The notes: generated by a model not told the origin, from the sequence alone. Shown: positions 8,126 to 17,751, numbered from the stretch's first letter. The stretch: DNA of 35,154 nt from an uncultured Pelagibacteraceae bacterium (GCA_902554795.1 CACDQB010000005.1:1-35154), one strand, 5' to 3'. Translations and numbers: made by a program.

Positions 8126-10429
8126 ATGAGTAAAGAGAACTACATTGAGGAAACAAGACCACATGATAGTGCCTATAAGCATGTGAGTGGATATGCAGAG
8201 TACACTGATGATATTAATGAACCAAAAAATACCATTTATGGTGCTATTGGTTTAAGCAAAAAAGCTCATGCAATAATCAAAAAAATAGACCTCACTGAAG
8301 TAAAAAAAAGTGAAGGAGTGATATCGGTAGTTACTCAAAGAGATATCCCTGGTAGAAATGACGTAGGTCCAGTTTTTGAAGGTGATCCAATTTTTCCAGA
8401 AAAAAAAGTAGAGTTTTTTGGTCAGCCATTATTCGCTGTAGCTGCTACAACCACAGAACTTGCTAGAAAGGCAGTATTAAAAGCCAAAGTTACCTATCAA
8501 GATTTAAAACCAGTTATCACAATAAAAGAAGCTTTAAATAAGAAGCAATTTTTATTTAAACCTAGAAAAGTTAAAAAAGGTAATCCTTCTATAAAAATAA
8601 AAAATTCAAAAAATAATTTAAAAGGAAATTTTACAACTGGAAGTCAAGAGCATTTTTATTTAGAGGGGCAAGCAGCTTTTGTTGTTCCTAAAGAGGACGA
8701 TAATTTTTTAGTTTATAGTTCGACACAACATCCATCAGAAACACAACAGTTAATTGCAAAAATGTTTAATCAAAAAAGCAATTCAATAAATGTTGAAGTC
8801 AGAAGAATTGGAGGTGGGTTTGGTGGAAAGGAAACAAATTTTATGACAGCGTGTATTTGTGCTTTGTTGTCAAAAAAAACAAGGCAGCCAGTAAAATTAA
8901 GATTAGATAGAGATGATGATATAATATTGACCGGTAAAAGACATGAATTTTTATCTGAATATGAAGTTGGTTTTGACGATGAAGGAATTATTGAGGGATT
9001 AAAATTAAACTTATCTTCAAATTGTGGAATGTCACCTGATTTATCAGCTGCTATAAATGAAAGAGCTTTGCTTCATATAGACAATGCATATTATATTTCA
9101 GATATCGAGGTAACAAATAATTTATGTAAAACAAATATTCCAACCTCAACTGCATTTAGAGGCTTTGGTGGAAATCAAGGGATGATGGCTATAGAAAATA
9201 TTATAGATAATATCGCAAGGTATTTAAAAAAAGATCCTATAGAAGTCAGAAAAATAAATTTTTATCAAAAAGATAAAAGAAATGTAACTCATTATGGAAT
9301 GACTGTTGAAGATAATGTCATTAATGAAATATTTAAAAAATTAGAAAGTAAATCTAATTATAAGAAAAGATATTTGGACATAAGAAAATTTAATGAAAAA
9401 AATAAATTTAAAAAGAAGGGTATAGCTATTACACCTTTAAAATTTGGTATTTCATTTACAACAATTCATTTAAATCAAGCAGGAGCATTAGTTCATATTT
9501 ACACAGATGGAAGTATTCATTTAAATCATGGAGGTATTGAAATGGGCCAGGGGACCCATACAAAGATAGCTCAATTAGTGGCTAATTCTTTTGGATTACC
9601 TTATGGTTTAGTTCATATTTCATCAACAAATACAGCTAAGGTGCCAAATACTTCAGCTAGCGCCGCTTCATCAACTACAGACCTTAACGGAGCTGCAGCG
9701 TTAAATGCAGTAGCTAAAATTAAATTAAATTTAGAAAAATTTATTAAGAAAAAATTTAAGATCTATAATCAAGAGGCAGTCTATAAAGATCAACATATAA
9801 TATTTGGAAATAGACAATTTGAATTTAAAAGCATAATTCAAGAGGCATATTTAAATAGAATTTCTCTTTCATCATCAGGCTTCTATTCAACACCAAAAAT
9901 TAATTTTGATAAAAAAAAATTTAGAGGAAGACCTTTTTATTACTTTTGTTATGGAGCAGCTGTTTCGGAAGTAACTGTAGATACATTAACGGGTGAAAAT
10001 ATACTGGAAAGAGTGGATATCTTGCATGATGCCGGCAAACCAATAAATCCTGCACTAGAACTAGGTCAGATTGAGGGTGGCTTTGTTCAAGGGCAAGGTT
10101 GGCTAACAATAGAAGAATTAAAGTGGAAATCAGATGGTCAGATTACAACTTTTTCACCATCGACTTATAAAATACCTGCAGTAAGCGATATTCCAAAAAA
10201 ATTTAATGTAGAAATTTTTAAGGAGGGATTAAATAAAGAAAAAGTTGTTAATAAAGCAAAAACAACTGGTGAACCTCCTTTGATGCTAGCTATGAGTGTT
10301 TTTTATGCAATAAAGGATGCAGTTGCTTCAATTGGAAATTATCAGTTTGCACCAGAACTTAATGCACCGGCAACCCCCGAAAGAATTTTAATGAGTATTA
10401 ACAAAATTAAAAATAAAATAAAAAATTAA
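8126..10429 (+). CDS. xdhB: Xanthine dehydrogenase molybdopterin-binding subunit
   Basis: VRRIGGGFGGKE, TSTAFRGFGGNQGMMAIENIID and GIEMGQGTHTKIAQLVA Moco motifs. Abuts the xdhA stop. Confidence 0.95.
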   Translation: MSKENYIEETRPHDSAYKHVSGYAEYTDDINEPKNTIYGAIGLSKKAHAIIKKIDLTEVKKSEGVISVVTQRDIPGRNDVGPVFEGDPIFPEKKVEFFGQPLFAVAATTTELARKAVLKAKVTYQDLKPVITIKEALNKKQFLFKPRKVKKGNPSIKIKNSKNNLKGNFTTGSQEHFYLEGQAAFVVPKEDDNFLVYSSTQHPSETQQLIAKMFNQKSNSINVEVRRIGGGFGGKETNFMTACICALLSKKTRQPVKLRLDRDDDIILTGKRHEFLSEYEVGFDDEGIIEGLKLNLSSNCGMSPDLSAAINERALLHIDNAYYISDIEVTNNLCKTNIPTSTAFRGFGGNQGMMAIENIIDNIARYLKKDPIEVRKINFYQKDKRNVTHYGMTVEDNVINEIFKKLESKSNYKKRYLDIRKFNEKNKFKKKGIAITPLKFGISFTTIHLNQAGALVHIYTDGSIHLNHGGIEMGQGTHTKIAQLVANSFGLPYGLVHISSTNTAKVPNTSASAASSTTDLNGAAALNAVAKIKLNLEKFIKKKFKIYNQEAVYKDQHIIFGNRQFEFKSIIQEAYLNRISLSSSGFYSTPKINFDKKKFRGRPFYYFCYGAAVSEVTVDTLTGENILERVDILHDAGKPINPALELGQIEGGFVQGQGWLTIEELKWKSDGQITTFSPSTYKIPAVSDIPKKFNVEIFKEGLNKEKVVNKAKTTGEPPLMLAMSVFYAIKDAVASIGNYQFAPELNAPATPERILMSINKIKNKIKN

Positions 10430-10430
10430 A

Positions 10431-10901
10431 ATGGAAGATAAAAAAAAATTTATGGCAAGAGCCATTGAGCTATCAATAAATAGTGCAAATACTATTGGTG
10501 GTCCCTTCGGAAGTGTTATAGTTAAAGATGATAAGATTATTGCTGAGGGTTCAAATAAAGTTACTTCTTCAAATGATCCAACTGCTCATGGAGAAATAGT
10601 AGCAATTCGAGAAGCCTGTAAAAATTTAAATACTTTTGATCTTTCTCGATGTGAGATTTATACATCTTGTGAACCTTGCCCGATGTGTCTCTCAGCAATT
10701 TATTGGTCAAGATTAGATAAAATATATTATGCAAACACTAGAGAAGATGCAAAAAATATAGATTTCGATGACTCGTTTATTTATTCAGAAATTCCAAAAA
10801 AAATTGATGATAGGAAAATTAAAATGGTACAAATGCTAAGAGATGAAGCTTTAAAAGCATTTGAAATTTGGGATAAAAAAGTAGATAAAATTAAATATTG
10901 A
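10431..10901 (+). CDS. guaD: Guanine deaminase (CDA superfamily, Bacillus GuaD type)
   Basis: GGPFGSVIVKDDKIIAEGSNKVTSSNDPTAHGEIVAIREAC, YTSCEPCPMCLSAIYWSRLDKIYYANTREDA..FDDSFIY closely follows the B. subtilis GuaD pattern as recalled. Confidence 0.88.
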   Translation: MEDKKKFMARAIELSINSANTIGGPFGSVIVKDDKIIAEGSNKVTSSNDPTAHGEIVAIREACKNLNTFDLSRCEIYTSCEPCPMCLSAIYWSRLDKIYYANTREDAKNIDFDDSFIYSEIPKKIDDRKIKMVQMLRDEALKAFEIWDKKVDKIKY

Positions 10902-11809
10902 TGGAATTTTTACCTTATACAATAAAATGGTTAGAAGTTATTTTAAGATGGGGCCATGTCTTGTTTGCAATATTATGGGTAGGAAATAGTTTTTTATTTA
11001 ATTACTTAGATAATAATTTAAATAAAAATATAACAAGTGATGATATCGATGGTGAAGGATATCTGATGCATTCAGGTTTTTTTTACAAACTTTCGAGGTT
11101 AAAAACATCTCCACCTCAGGATTACTTAAATAGATTAGTAATCTTCAAATGGCAAAGTTACTTAACTTTTGTAACTGGAATGTTGCTATTAGTTGTAATT
11201 TACTATTATAACGCTGGTGTATTAATGGTTGATAAGCGTGTTCTGTTAATACCCTCTAGTTATGCAATTATTATCTCACTTTTATCGTTGATTATTTCTT
11301 GGTTTGTTTACGATCTTTTATGTAAATCAAAATTAATTGAGAATAATATTTTATTTATATCCACGGCAATAATTTTGCTGGCAGTTGTATCATTTGGACT
11401 TACAAAATTATTTGGACCGAAATTTGCAATTTTAAGTGTTGGATTAATCATTGGATCCAATATGTTTGGTAATGTTTTCACGGTAATCATCCCTAATCAA
11501 ATGAACATAATTAGTAGCAGCGAAAGAGGTGAAAAATTTGATATGAGCTTATCTTTAGCAGCTAAACAAAGATCAATTCACAATAATTATTCAACTTTTT
11601 TAGTTTTGTTTATAATGCTTTCTGGGCATTCGAGCTTTTTAGTTTATCACCAATATAATTGGTTAATATTATGTGCGATTGCCGTTATTTCTGGAGTAGC
11701 AAGACATTATTTTAATTTAAGAGGAAGAAACATTCATAGGTTGTATATTTTAATTTCTTCAATAATAGCACTTATCGTTCTTGCAGTTTTAGTTTTATTA
11801 TTTAAATAA
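10901..11809 (+). CDS. puuD: Membrane urate oxidase (PuuD-type N-terminal domain) without C-terminal cytochrome c domain
   Basis: WLEVILRWGHVLFAILWVGNSFLFNYLDNNL, multiple TM helices, late GVARHYFNLRGRNIHRLYILISS. The protein ends after the last TM with no CxxCH. ATG at 10901 overlaps the guaD stop (TGATG). Confidence 0.85.
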   Translation: MEFLPYTIKWLEVILRWGHVLFAILWVGNSFLFNYLDNNLNKNITSDDIDGEGYLMHSGFFYKLSRLKTSPPQDYLNRLVIFKWQSYLTFVTGMLLLVVIYYYNAGVLMVDKRVLLIPSSYAIIISLLSLIISWFVYDLLCKSKLIENNILFISTAIILLAVVSFGLTKLFGPKFAILSVGLIIGSNMFGNVFTVIIPNQMNIISSSERGEKFDMSLSLAAKQRSIHNNYSTFLVLFIMLSGHSSFLVYHQYNWLILCAIAVISGVARHYFNLRGRNIHRLYILISSIIALIVLAVLVLLFK

Positions 11810-11825
11810 CTAGATATAAAAAATT

Positions 11826-12350
11826 ATGTCTGAAAAAATGATTGTTAGCTGGGATGAGTATAATAAAACTGTTGAGAAACTTGCAATCCAAATTGATGAG
11901 AGCGGATATAAACCAACAATACTAGTTGGTATCATGCGTGGAGCAGCGCCGATGATAGATGTTTTAAGTAGAATTTTTAAATTAAAATGTGCATATCTAG
12001 CAGTTGAGTCTTACAGTGGTAAGGGAGTAGAGGATGAGCAGGGTGATATTGTGTTTTCAAGAGAAATGAGTTCGATAGCACCTAATATGGGTGGAAAAAT
12101 ACTTTTATGTGATGATTTATCTGACACAGGAATCACTTTTAACAAAAGTATAGACTGGTTAAGAAAATACGAGCCCATTAAGGATAAAATAGAAGATATT
12201 AAAACAGCAACATTGTTTAAAAAAAAGAAATCAACATTTGAGCCAGACTTTTGTGCAAATAGACTACCTGATAATCCTTGGATAGTACAACCCTTCGAAA
12301 TTTACGAAGAATTAAGGATTGAAGAAATCAAAAAAAAACATCAGATATAA
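11826..12350 (+). CDS. Purine-type phosphoribosyltransferase (xanthine/guanine/hypoxanthine-like)
   Basis: PRTase motif GKILLCDDLSDTGITF plus YKPTILVGIMRGAAPMIDVLSRIF. Located at the end of the purine operon. Confidence 0.8.
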   Translation: MSEKMIVSWDEYNKTVEKLAIQIDESGYKPTILVGIMRGAAPMIDVLSRIFKLKCAYLAVESYSGKGVEDEQGDIVFSREMSSIAPNMGGKILLCDDLSDTGITFNKSIDWLRKYEPIKDKIEDIKTATLFKKKKSTFEPDFCANRLPDNPWIVQPFEIYEELRIEEIKKKHQI

Positions 12351-12378
12351 AAAAGGCCAGTTAAAAAACCGGCCTTTT
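12351..12378. terminator. Bidirectional intrinsic terminator between convergent PRTase and BMP genes
   Basis: aaaaggccagttaaaaaaccggcctttt: AAAAGGCC/GGCCTTTT inverted repeat, extended by GTT/AAC with an A-C mismatch, between convergent genes. Confidence 0.85.
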
Positions 12379-12401
12379 AAATTTTTTAAATTGGAAACTG
12401 A

Positions 12402-13472
12402 TTACTTAGGTATATCTCCTTCAACACCTTTAACGTAAGTCATCATTCCTGCAAGCATTCCATCATCTGCAGTTTTTCCTTCAGCAACCATCAAGTTACC
12501 TTTCTGGTCATAAATTGGTCCAGTGAAAGAATGAACTTTACCAGATGCTAAATCTGCTTGAAGTTTTTTAACTTTTGATCTTAGGTCAGCTGGCATTTGT
12601 GAATCTAAATCTGATATCACAACCATACCATCTCCAATACCATGCCAAGTATCTTTTTGACTCCATGTACCGTTCGCAACAGCTTTAACTCTGTCTACGT
12701 AATATGGCCCCCAATTGTTTTCAACTGAAGTCAATACAGCTTTAGGAGCAAACTTGTCCATATCACTTGCTTGTCCAAAAGCATATACTCCAGCTTTTTC
12801 AGCAATTTGAACAATAGCAGTACTATCTGTATGTTGAGCAATTACATCAGCACCTTGGTCAATTAAAGCTTTAGCTGCCTCTGCTTCTTTACCTGGATCG
12901 TACCAAGTGAAAGCCCAAACAATTTTAGTTTTAATATTTGGATTAACTTTTTGAGCCGCTAAAGTAAATGAATTGATACCCCTGATAACTTCAGGTATTG
13001 GAAAAGATGCCACGTAACCAATAACATTTGATTTTGTCATAGTTCCAGCGATTGTTCCTAAGATTGTTCTACCTTCGTAGAATCTAGCTGCGTATGTAGA
13101 AACATTTGGATGTTCTCTTTTATATCCAGTAGCATGTTCAAATTTTACGTTTGGAAACTCTTTTGCAACTTTGTTAGTTGGATTCATATATCCAAAACTA
13201 GTTGTAAAGATAACATCATGACCTGAATTAGCTAATTGTCTAAGAACCCTCTCGGCATCAGCACTTTCTGGAACACCTTCTACGTAAGTTGTTTTAAATC
13301 CGGCAGCTTCAACAGCTTTTCTACCTACATCATGCTGATATGTCCATCCATGGTCACCAGTTGGGCCAATATAAACAAATGCTGCTTTAACATCTTTTGC
13401 AATTGCAGCTACAGTAAACGTAAATAATAAAACTAAAGAAGAGACGAAAGAACGAATAAAAAATTTATGCAT
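12402..13472 (-). CDS. BMP family (PnrA-like) ABC transporter substrate-binding protein
   Basis: Signal peptide then KAAFVYIGPTGDHGWTYQHDVGRKAVEAA...VIFTTSFGYMNPTNKVAKEFPNVKFEHATGY is a BMP/Med family pattern. Confidence 0.92.
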   Translation of the reverse strand: MHKFFIRSFVSSLVLLFTFTVAAIAKDVKAAFVYIGPTGDHGWTYQHDVGRKAVEAAGFKTTYVEGVPESADAERVLRQLANSGHDVIFTTSFGYMNPTNKVAKEFPNVKFEHATGYKREHPNVSTYAARFYEGRTILGTIAGTMTKSNVIGYVASFPIPEVIRGINSFTLAAQKVNPNIKTKIVWAFTWYDPGKEAEAAKALIDQGADVIAQHTDSTAIVQIAEKAGVYAFGQASDMDKFAPKAVLTSVENNWGPYYVDRVKAVANGTWSQKDTWHGIGDGMVVISDLDSQMPADLRSKVKKLQADLASGKVHSFTGPIYDQKGNLMVAEGKTADDGMLAGMMTYVKGVEGDIPK

Positions 13473-13550
13473 AAATTTATTTCCCCTTTTGATTTTTTAA
13501 TAAGATTAAACTTAGATTAAATTATATAAAAAAAAATAATTATTTTATAA

Positions 13551-14483
13551 TTAATTGTCTTTATGAAAAGATTTCCCCAGAGAACTAGGAGTACTTAGCC
13601 TTATTTTTCTACTATCACGTGAAATTACAACTAAAACTACTATTGTCACAATGTAGGGTAGAGCTGTTAAAAATTGCACAGGTATTCTTACTCCAATAGC
13701 CTGCATATGAAATTGGATAATTGTTAACCCACCGAAAATCATAGCACCAATTAAAATTTTAATTGGGTTCCATGTTGAGAAAACCACCAGAGCTAATGCG
13801 ATCCAACCTCTTCCACCTGTCATATTTTCAATCCACTGAGGAGTATAAATCATAGATAAATATGCACCAGCAAGTCCACTCATTGAGCCTCCATAAAGTA
13901 TACAAGCGTAACGAACTAACCTAACATTTATTCCTTGATTAGAAGCAGACTCAGGTGAGTCTCCTACAGCTCTTACAATTAATCCAATTTTCGTTTTTTT
14001 TAAAAAATAGCTAGTTATGAAGGGAAGGGCAAAAGCAAAATAAAAAACAATTGAATGTCCAAATAATATTGGACCTAAAAGTGGTATTATGTCTTTTAAA
14101 CCTTCAAATAAAACAGGAAACTCTTTTCCAGGAATACCTACAAAATTTTTTCCTATCATCGCAGAAATACCAATTCCAAATATGGTAAGCGCCAAACCAG
14201 TAGCAACATGATTTGTAACCAATGTTTGAGTAAGGAATGCAAAAATAGTTGAAATCAAAACTCCAGCTAACATTGCCCCAAAAACTGCTATAATCAAACT
14301 TCCTGTCACTGTCATTAGTGCGAAGCCTGATATGGCGCCAATGATCATCATGCCTTCAACACCAAGATTTAGAACACCAGATCTTTCTGTAATAAGTTCA
14401 CCACAAGACGCCAGGATCAAAGGAACAGCGGAGGCCATGATTGATGCAATTATCAGTCCAATAAAATTTATATCGATGATCAT
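13551..14483 (-). CDS. ABC transporter permease, nucleoside/BMP type (YufQ/NupQ-like)
   Basis: ASAVPLILASCGELITERSGVLNLGVEGMMIIGAISGF is characteristic of BMP-associated permeases. Confidence 0.92.
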   Translation of the reverse strand: MIIDINFIGLIIASIMASAVPLILASCGELITERSGVLNLGVEGMMIIGAISGFALMTVTGSLIIAVFGAMLAGVLISTIFAFLTQTLVTNHVATGLALTIFGIGISAMIGKNFVGIPGKEFPVLFEGLKDIIPLLGPILFGHSIVFYFAFALPFITSYFLKKTKIGLIVRAVGDSPESASNQGINVRLVRYACILYGGSMSGLAGAYLSMIYTPQWIENMTGGRGWIALALVVFSTWNPIKILIGAMIFGGLTIIQFHMQAIGVRIPVQFLTALPYIVTIVVLVVISRDSRKIRLSTPSSLGKSFHKDN

Positions 14484-15544
14484 TTTTTTGAACCTATAAA
14501 TTTAAATTTGAAAAAGAGTAAATAGTCAGAAGCAAGAAGAAAAAATAAAATCATTCCTTGAAAAACCTGACCAGTATATTTTGGAATTTGCATAAATATT
14601 TGCGCTGTTTCGGCACCCAGATAAGTAATTGCAACAACTAGAGATGCAAAAATTATTCCAACAGGATGTAAACGGCCCAAAAACGCAACAATTATTGCAG
14701 TAAAACCATAATCTGGAGATACTTCTCTATGAAGCTGTCCGATAGGTCCAGTTATTTCACCAACCCCCGCTAAACCTGCACAAGCACCACTTATTAAAAA
14801 AACGAGAATGATCATTTTTTTACCTTTGTATCCAGCATATTTTGCTGTTTTTAAACTAAAACCTGAAACTTTCATTTGGAACCCTAAGTATGTTTTATAA
14901 AAAACAAACCAACTTATAACTACTGCAGCTAAAGCTAAAAATATCCCTGCGTGAATTCTTAGTCCTTCAAATAATAAAGGAAGTCTTGCTGAGTCACTGA
15001 ACTGTCTTGTTTCAGGAAAATTAAATCCTTCTGGATTACTCCAAGGGCCAACAACAAGATAATCTAAAATTAATTTTGAAACGTATACCAGCATAAGACT
15101 TACTAAAATTTCATTTGTATTAAAGTAAGTTTTTAAAATTGCAGGTATGGATGCATATAGCATACCACCGATTGCGCCAGCTAAAATAACTATTGGAAGA
15201 ATATAAAAACCTTCCTGTTCATAAAATAATAATGCAACACCCCCAGAAACTATAGCTCCAAAAGTTAATTGACCTTCTGCACCAATATTCCAATTATTAC
15301 TTTTAAAACAAAAAGATAAACCAATTGCTATTAAACAAAGTGGTGTGGCTTTTAAGAGCAATTCACTAAACCCATACTTATCAGCAATTGGAACTATGAA
15401 AAAAAACTTAAGAGCTTCAAAAGGTTTAAAACCTAGGATATAAAAAATTAAACCTCCTGCTACTAAGGTTAGAAAAATTGCTAAAATAGGTGTAAGGAAA
15501 AATATAGCTCTTGAAGGCTGATCTCTTTTTACAATTTTAATCAA
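14480..15544 (-). CDS. ABC transporter permease, nucleoside/BMP type (YufP/NupP-like)
   Basis: TPLCLIAIGLSFCFKSNNWNIGAEGQLTFGAI, LRVSG-like MKVSGFSLKTAKYAGY. 4-nt overlap with both neighbouring genes. Confidence 0.92.
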   Translation of the reverse strand: MIKIVKRDQPSRAIFFLTPILAIFLTLVAGGLIFYILGFKPFEALKFFFIVPIADKYGFSELLLKATPLCLIAIGLSFCFKSNNWNIGAEGQLTFGAIVSGGVALLFYEQEGFYILPIVILAGAIGGMLYASIPAILKTYFNTNEILVSLMLVYVSKLILDYLVVGPWSNPEGFNFPETRQFSDSARLPLLFEGLRIHAGIFLALAAVVISWFVFYKTYLGFQMKVSGFSLKTAKYAGYKGKKMIILVFLISGACAGLAGVGEITGPIGQLHREVSPDYGFTAIIVAFLGRLHPVGIIFASLVVAITYLGAETAQIFMQIPKYTGQVFQGMILFFLLASDYLLFFKFKFIGSKK

Positions 15545-17031
15545 TTTCCACCCCCCATAAGTATCCCAAGTTTCTCAGAGGTAACCTCGTCAGCATTCAT
15601 AATTTTTGATAATTTACCTTTATGTATTACTGAAATTTTATCACTTAATTTTAATAACTCATCAGTATCTGTAGATATTAATATGATTGATTTATTTTGT
15701 TCATTGATTTTAATCAACGTCTCATGGATATAATTTATTGCTCCAACATCTAGCCCCCAAGTTGGATTAAAACAAATTAATAAATCTGGAGAGGTGATTA
15801 ATTCTCTTCCTATAATTAATTTCTGTAGATTGCCTCCAGATAAAAATTGGCTTTTTAACTCTATGTTGTCTGTATTAACATTAAAGTCTGAAATTATTTT
15901 TTTTGAATGTTCTTTAATTTTATTTTCATTTATTAATCCATTATTAAAAAAATTTGAGGATTTAAAATTATTTAGAGCTACATTTTCAAAAATTGCCATT
16001 TGTGGAATAGCAGCTTGTTCAAGTCTATCTTCTGGAGAAAAGGCCATCAAATATTCTCTTCTCTCTTGAGGATTTAAATCTCCAATATAATTTTTATTAA
16101 ATTCTATAGAATTCTTGTCTGATATAATTTCACCGCTTAATACTTGAAATAATTCACTTTGACCGTTTCCTGATATACCTGCAATTCCCAAGCACTCACC
16201 TCGATTAACAGAAAAATTAATATCACTCAAATTTGTTTCAAAAGGATCTTCGCTTATAAAATTTAGATTTATGATATTTATTAATTGATCTGATGAAGTT
16301 TTCTCTTTTTTTTTCTTTATAGTTTTTAAGTTTTGACCTACCATTTTGTTAGCAAGTGACTCAATATTTTCATTCTTTATTTCACTTACAGAAACCAACT
16401 TTCCCCTTCTCATTACAGCAACTTCATCACAAAGCTCCATAACTTCTTTTAGTTTATGAGTGATATAAATAATTAAAATTCCTTCTTCTGAAAATTTTTT
16501 CAAAGATAGAAACAATTCACTTGTTTCTTGCTCTGTTAATACAGACGTGGGTTCATCCATAATTAAAACTTTTGGATTCCTTATTAGGCATCTTATTATT
16601 TCCACTTTCTGTTTTTGACCCGCTGAAAGACTTAAAACAGGTATATCAAGATCAATTGAAAAATTATATTTTCTCATAATGGAGTCAATTTTTTCTCTTA
16701 AACTTTCTCTTTCTTCATCTGAGTCTATTATTAAGTTTTCAAATACTGATAAAGTTTCGAAAAGGTTAAAATGCTGAAATACCATTCCTATGTCATTTTT
16801 TTTTGCATCTAATGGAGAATTAAGCTTCAGATCATTTTCATTTAAATAAATTTTACCTTCGTCAGGAATGATGACGCCTGATAGAATTTTAACTAGTGTA
16901 GATTTTCCAGCACCATTTTCTCCAAGAAGAGCATAAATTTTACCACTATTAAACTCTAGCGAAACATTGTCGTTTGCAACACACCCAGGATATATTTTTG
17001 TTACATTTGAAATTTTAAGGTTTGTATTCAT
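15541..17031 (-). CDS. ABC transporter ATP-binding protein, duplicated ATPase (sugar/nucleoside type, YufO-like)
   Basis: Walker A GENGAGKST, signature LSAGQKQKVEIIRCL, Walker B VLIMDEPTSVL; second half LSGGNLQKLIIGREL. Confidence 0.95.
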   Translation of the reverse strand: MNTNLKISNVTKIYPGCVANDNVSLEFNSGKIYALLGENGAGKSTLVKILSGVIIPDEGKIYLNENDLKLNSPLDAKKNDIGMVFQHFNLFETLSVFENLIIDSDEERESLREKIDSIMRKYNFSIDLDIPVLSLSAGQKQKVEIIRCLIRNPKVLIMDEPTSVLTEQETSELFLSLKKFSEEGILIIYITHKLKEVMELCDEVAVMRRGKLVSVSEIKNENIESLANKMVGQNLKTIKKKKEKTSSDQLINIINLNFISEDPFETNLSDINFSVNRGECLGIAGISGNGQSELFQVLSGEIISDKNSIEFNKNYIGDLNPQERREYLMAFSPEDRLEQAAIPQMAIFENVALNNFKSSNFFNNGLINENKIKEHSKKIISDFNVNTDNIELKSQFLSGGNLQKLIIGRELITSPDLLICFNPTWGLDVGAINYIHETLIKINEQNKSIILISTDTDELLKLSDKISVIHKGKLSKIMNADEVTSEKLGILMGGGN

Positions 17032-17034
17032 TAC

Positions 17035-17625
17035 TTAATTTAATGGTATAGAATTTCCATCCTTATTTTCCTGATATTGATTTGATAATGTTTGATATTT
17101 TTTTTTAATTTCGTCTAATTGATTTAAAATATTTTCTTTTTTTGAGGTAGGTAAATTTTCAATAAGTAAATTTATATTCTGACTTTTCCAATAAGAATTT
17201 TCTTTATTATATTCTCCATCATTAATTTTAAATACTTCTTTGAGTATATTTAAATCATGTGGAATATTAAATTCATCATTTGTGGCAGTATACGGAAACA
17301 AATAATAAAAATTATCAAATCCAGAAAATGTGATTGCACTTAAACACATACTGCAGGGCTCATGTGAACTTAAGAACATACAGTCTTTTTCTTTTGGTCT
17401 TGTATTTACATCTAATTCATAAAATTTTTTAAGAGTATGCATCTCACCATGCCACAATGGATTTTCTATTTCATTATTTGTTTCTGCGACTACAAGAGAT
17501 AAATCATCTTTTTTAATTATTGCGGCACCAAATATTTTACTACCTTTGGCAACACCTTGTTCAGTTAAGGGCAAAACTTCTTTTAAAAATATATTTAGTA
17601 TCTTTTCTAGGGCTTTTTCATTCAT
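17035..17625 (-). CDS. CDA-superfamily nucleobase/nucleoside deaminase
   Basis: WHGEMHTLKKFYEL (HxE) and SSHEPCSMCLSAITFSGFDNFYYLF (PCxxC) zinc deaminase motifs. Directly upstream of the ABC transporter genes on the same strand. Confidence 0.8.
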   Translation of the reverse strand: MNEKALEKILNIFLKEVLPLTEQGVAKGSKIFGAAIIKKDDLSLVVAETNNEIENPLWHGEMHTLKKFYELDVNTRPKEKDCMFLSSHEPCSMCLSAITFSGFDNFYYLFPYTATNDEFNIPHDLNILKEVFKINDGEYNKENSYWKSQNINLLIENLPTSKKENILNQLDEIKKKYQTLSNQYQENKDGNSIPLN

Positions 17626-17751
17626 ATGCTTGGACCATCAAATAAAGAACACAATTGTTACTATAATCAAACTTAAAAGTAATAAGAAATAAATTATTTA
17701 TACAACTTAAAAGTTAATAATTTGTGAAACGAAAAATGTTAGTTTAAACTT

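Noticed and set aside
9921-10109. Minus-strand 62-aa ORF
   Set aside because: Antisense to xdhB.
11308-11490. Minus-strand 60-aa ORF
   Set aside because: Antisense to puuD; no independent support.
13236-13427. Plus-strand 63-aa ORF
   Set aside because: Antisense to the BMP binding protein gene.
15794-16069. Plus-strand 91-aa ORF
   Set aside because: Antisense to the ABC ATPase gene.
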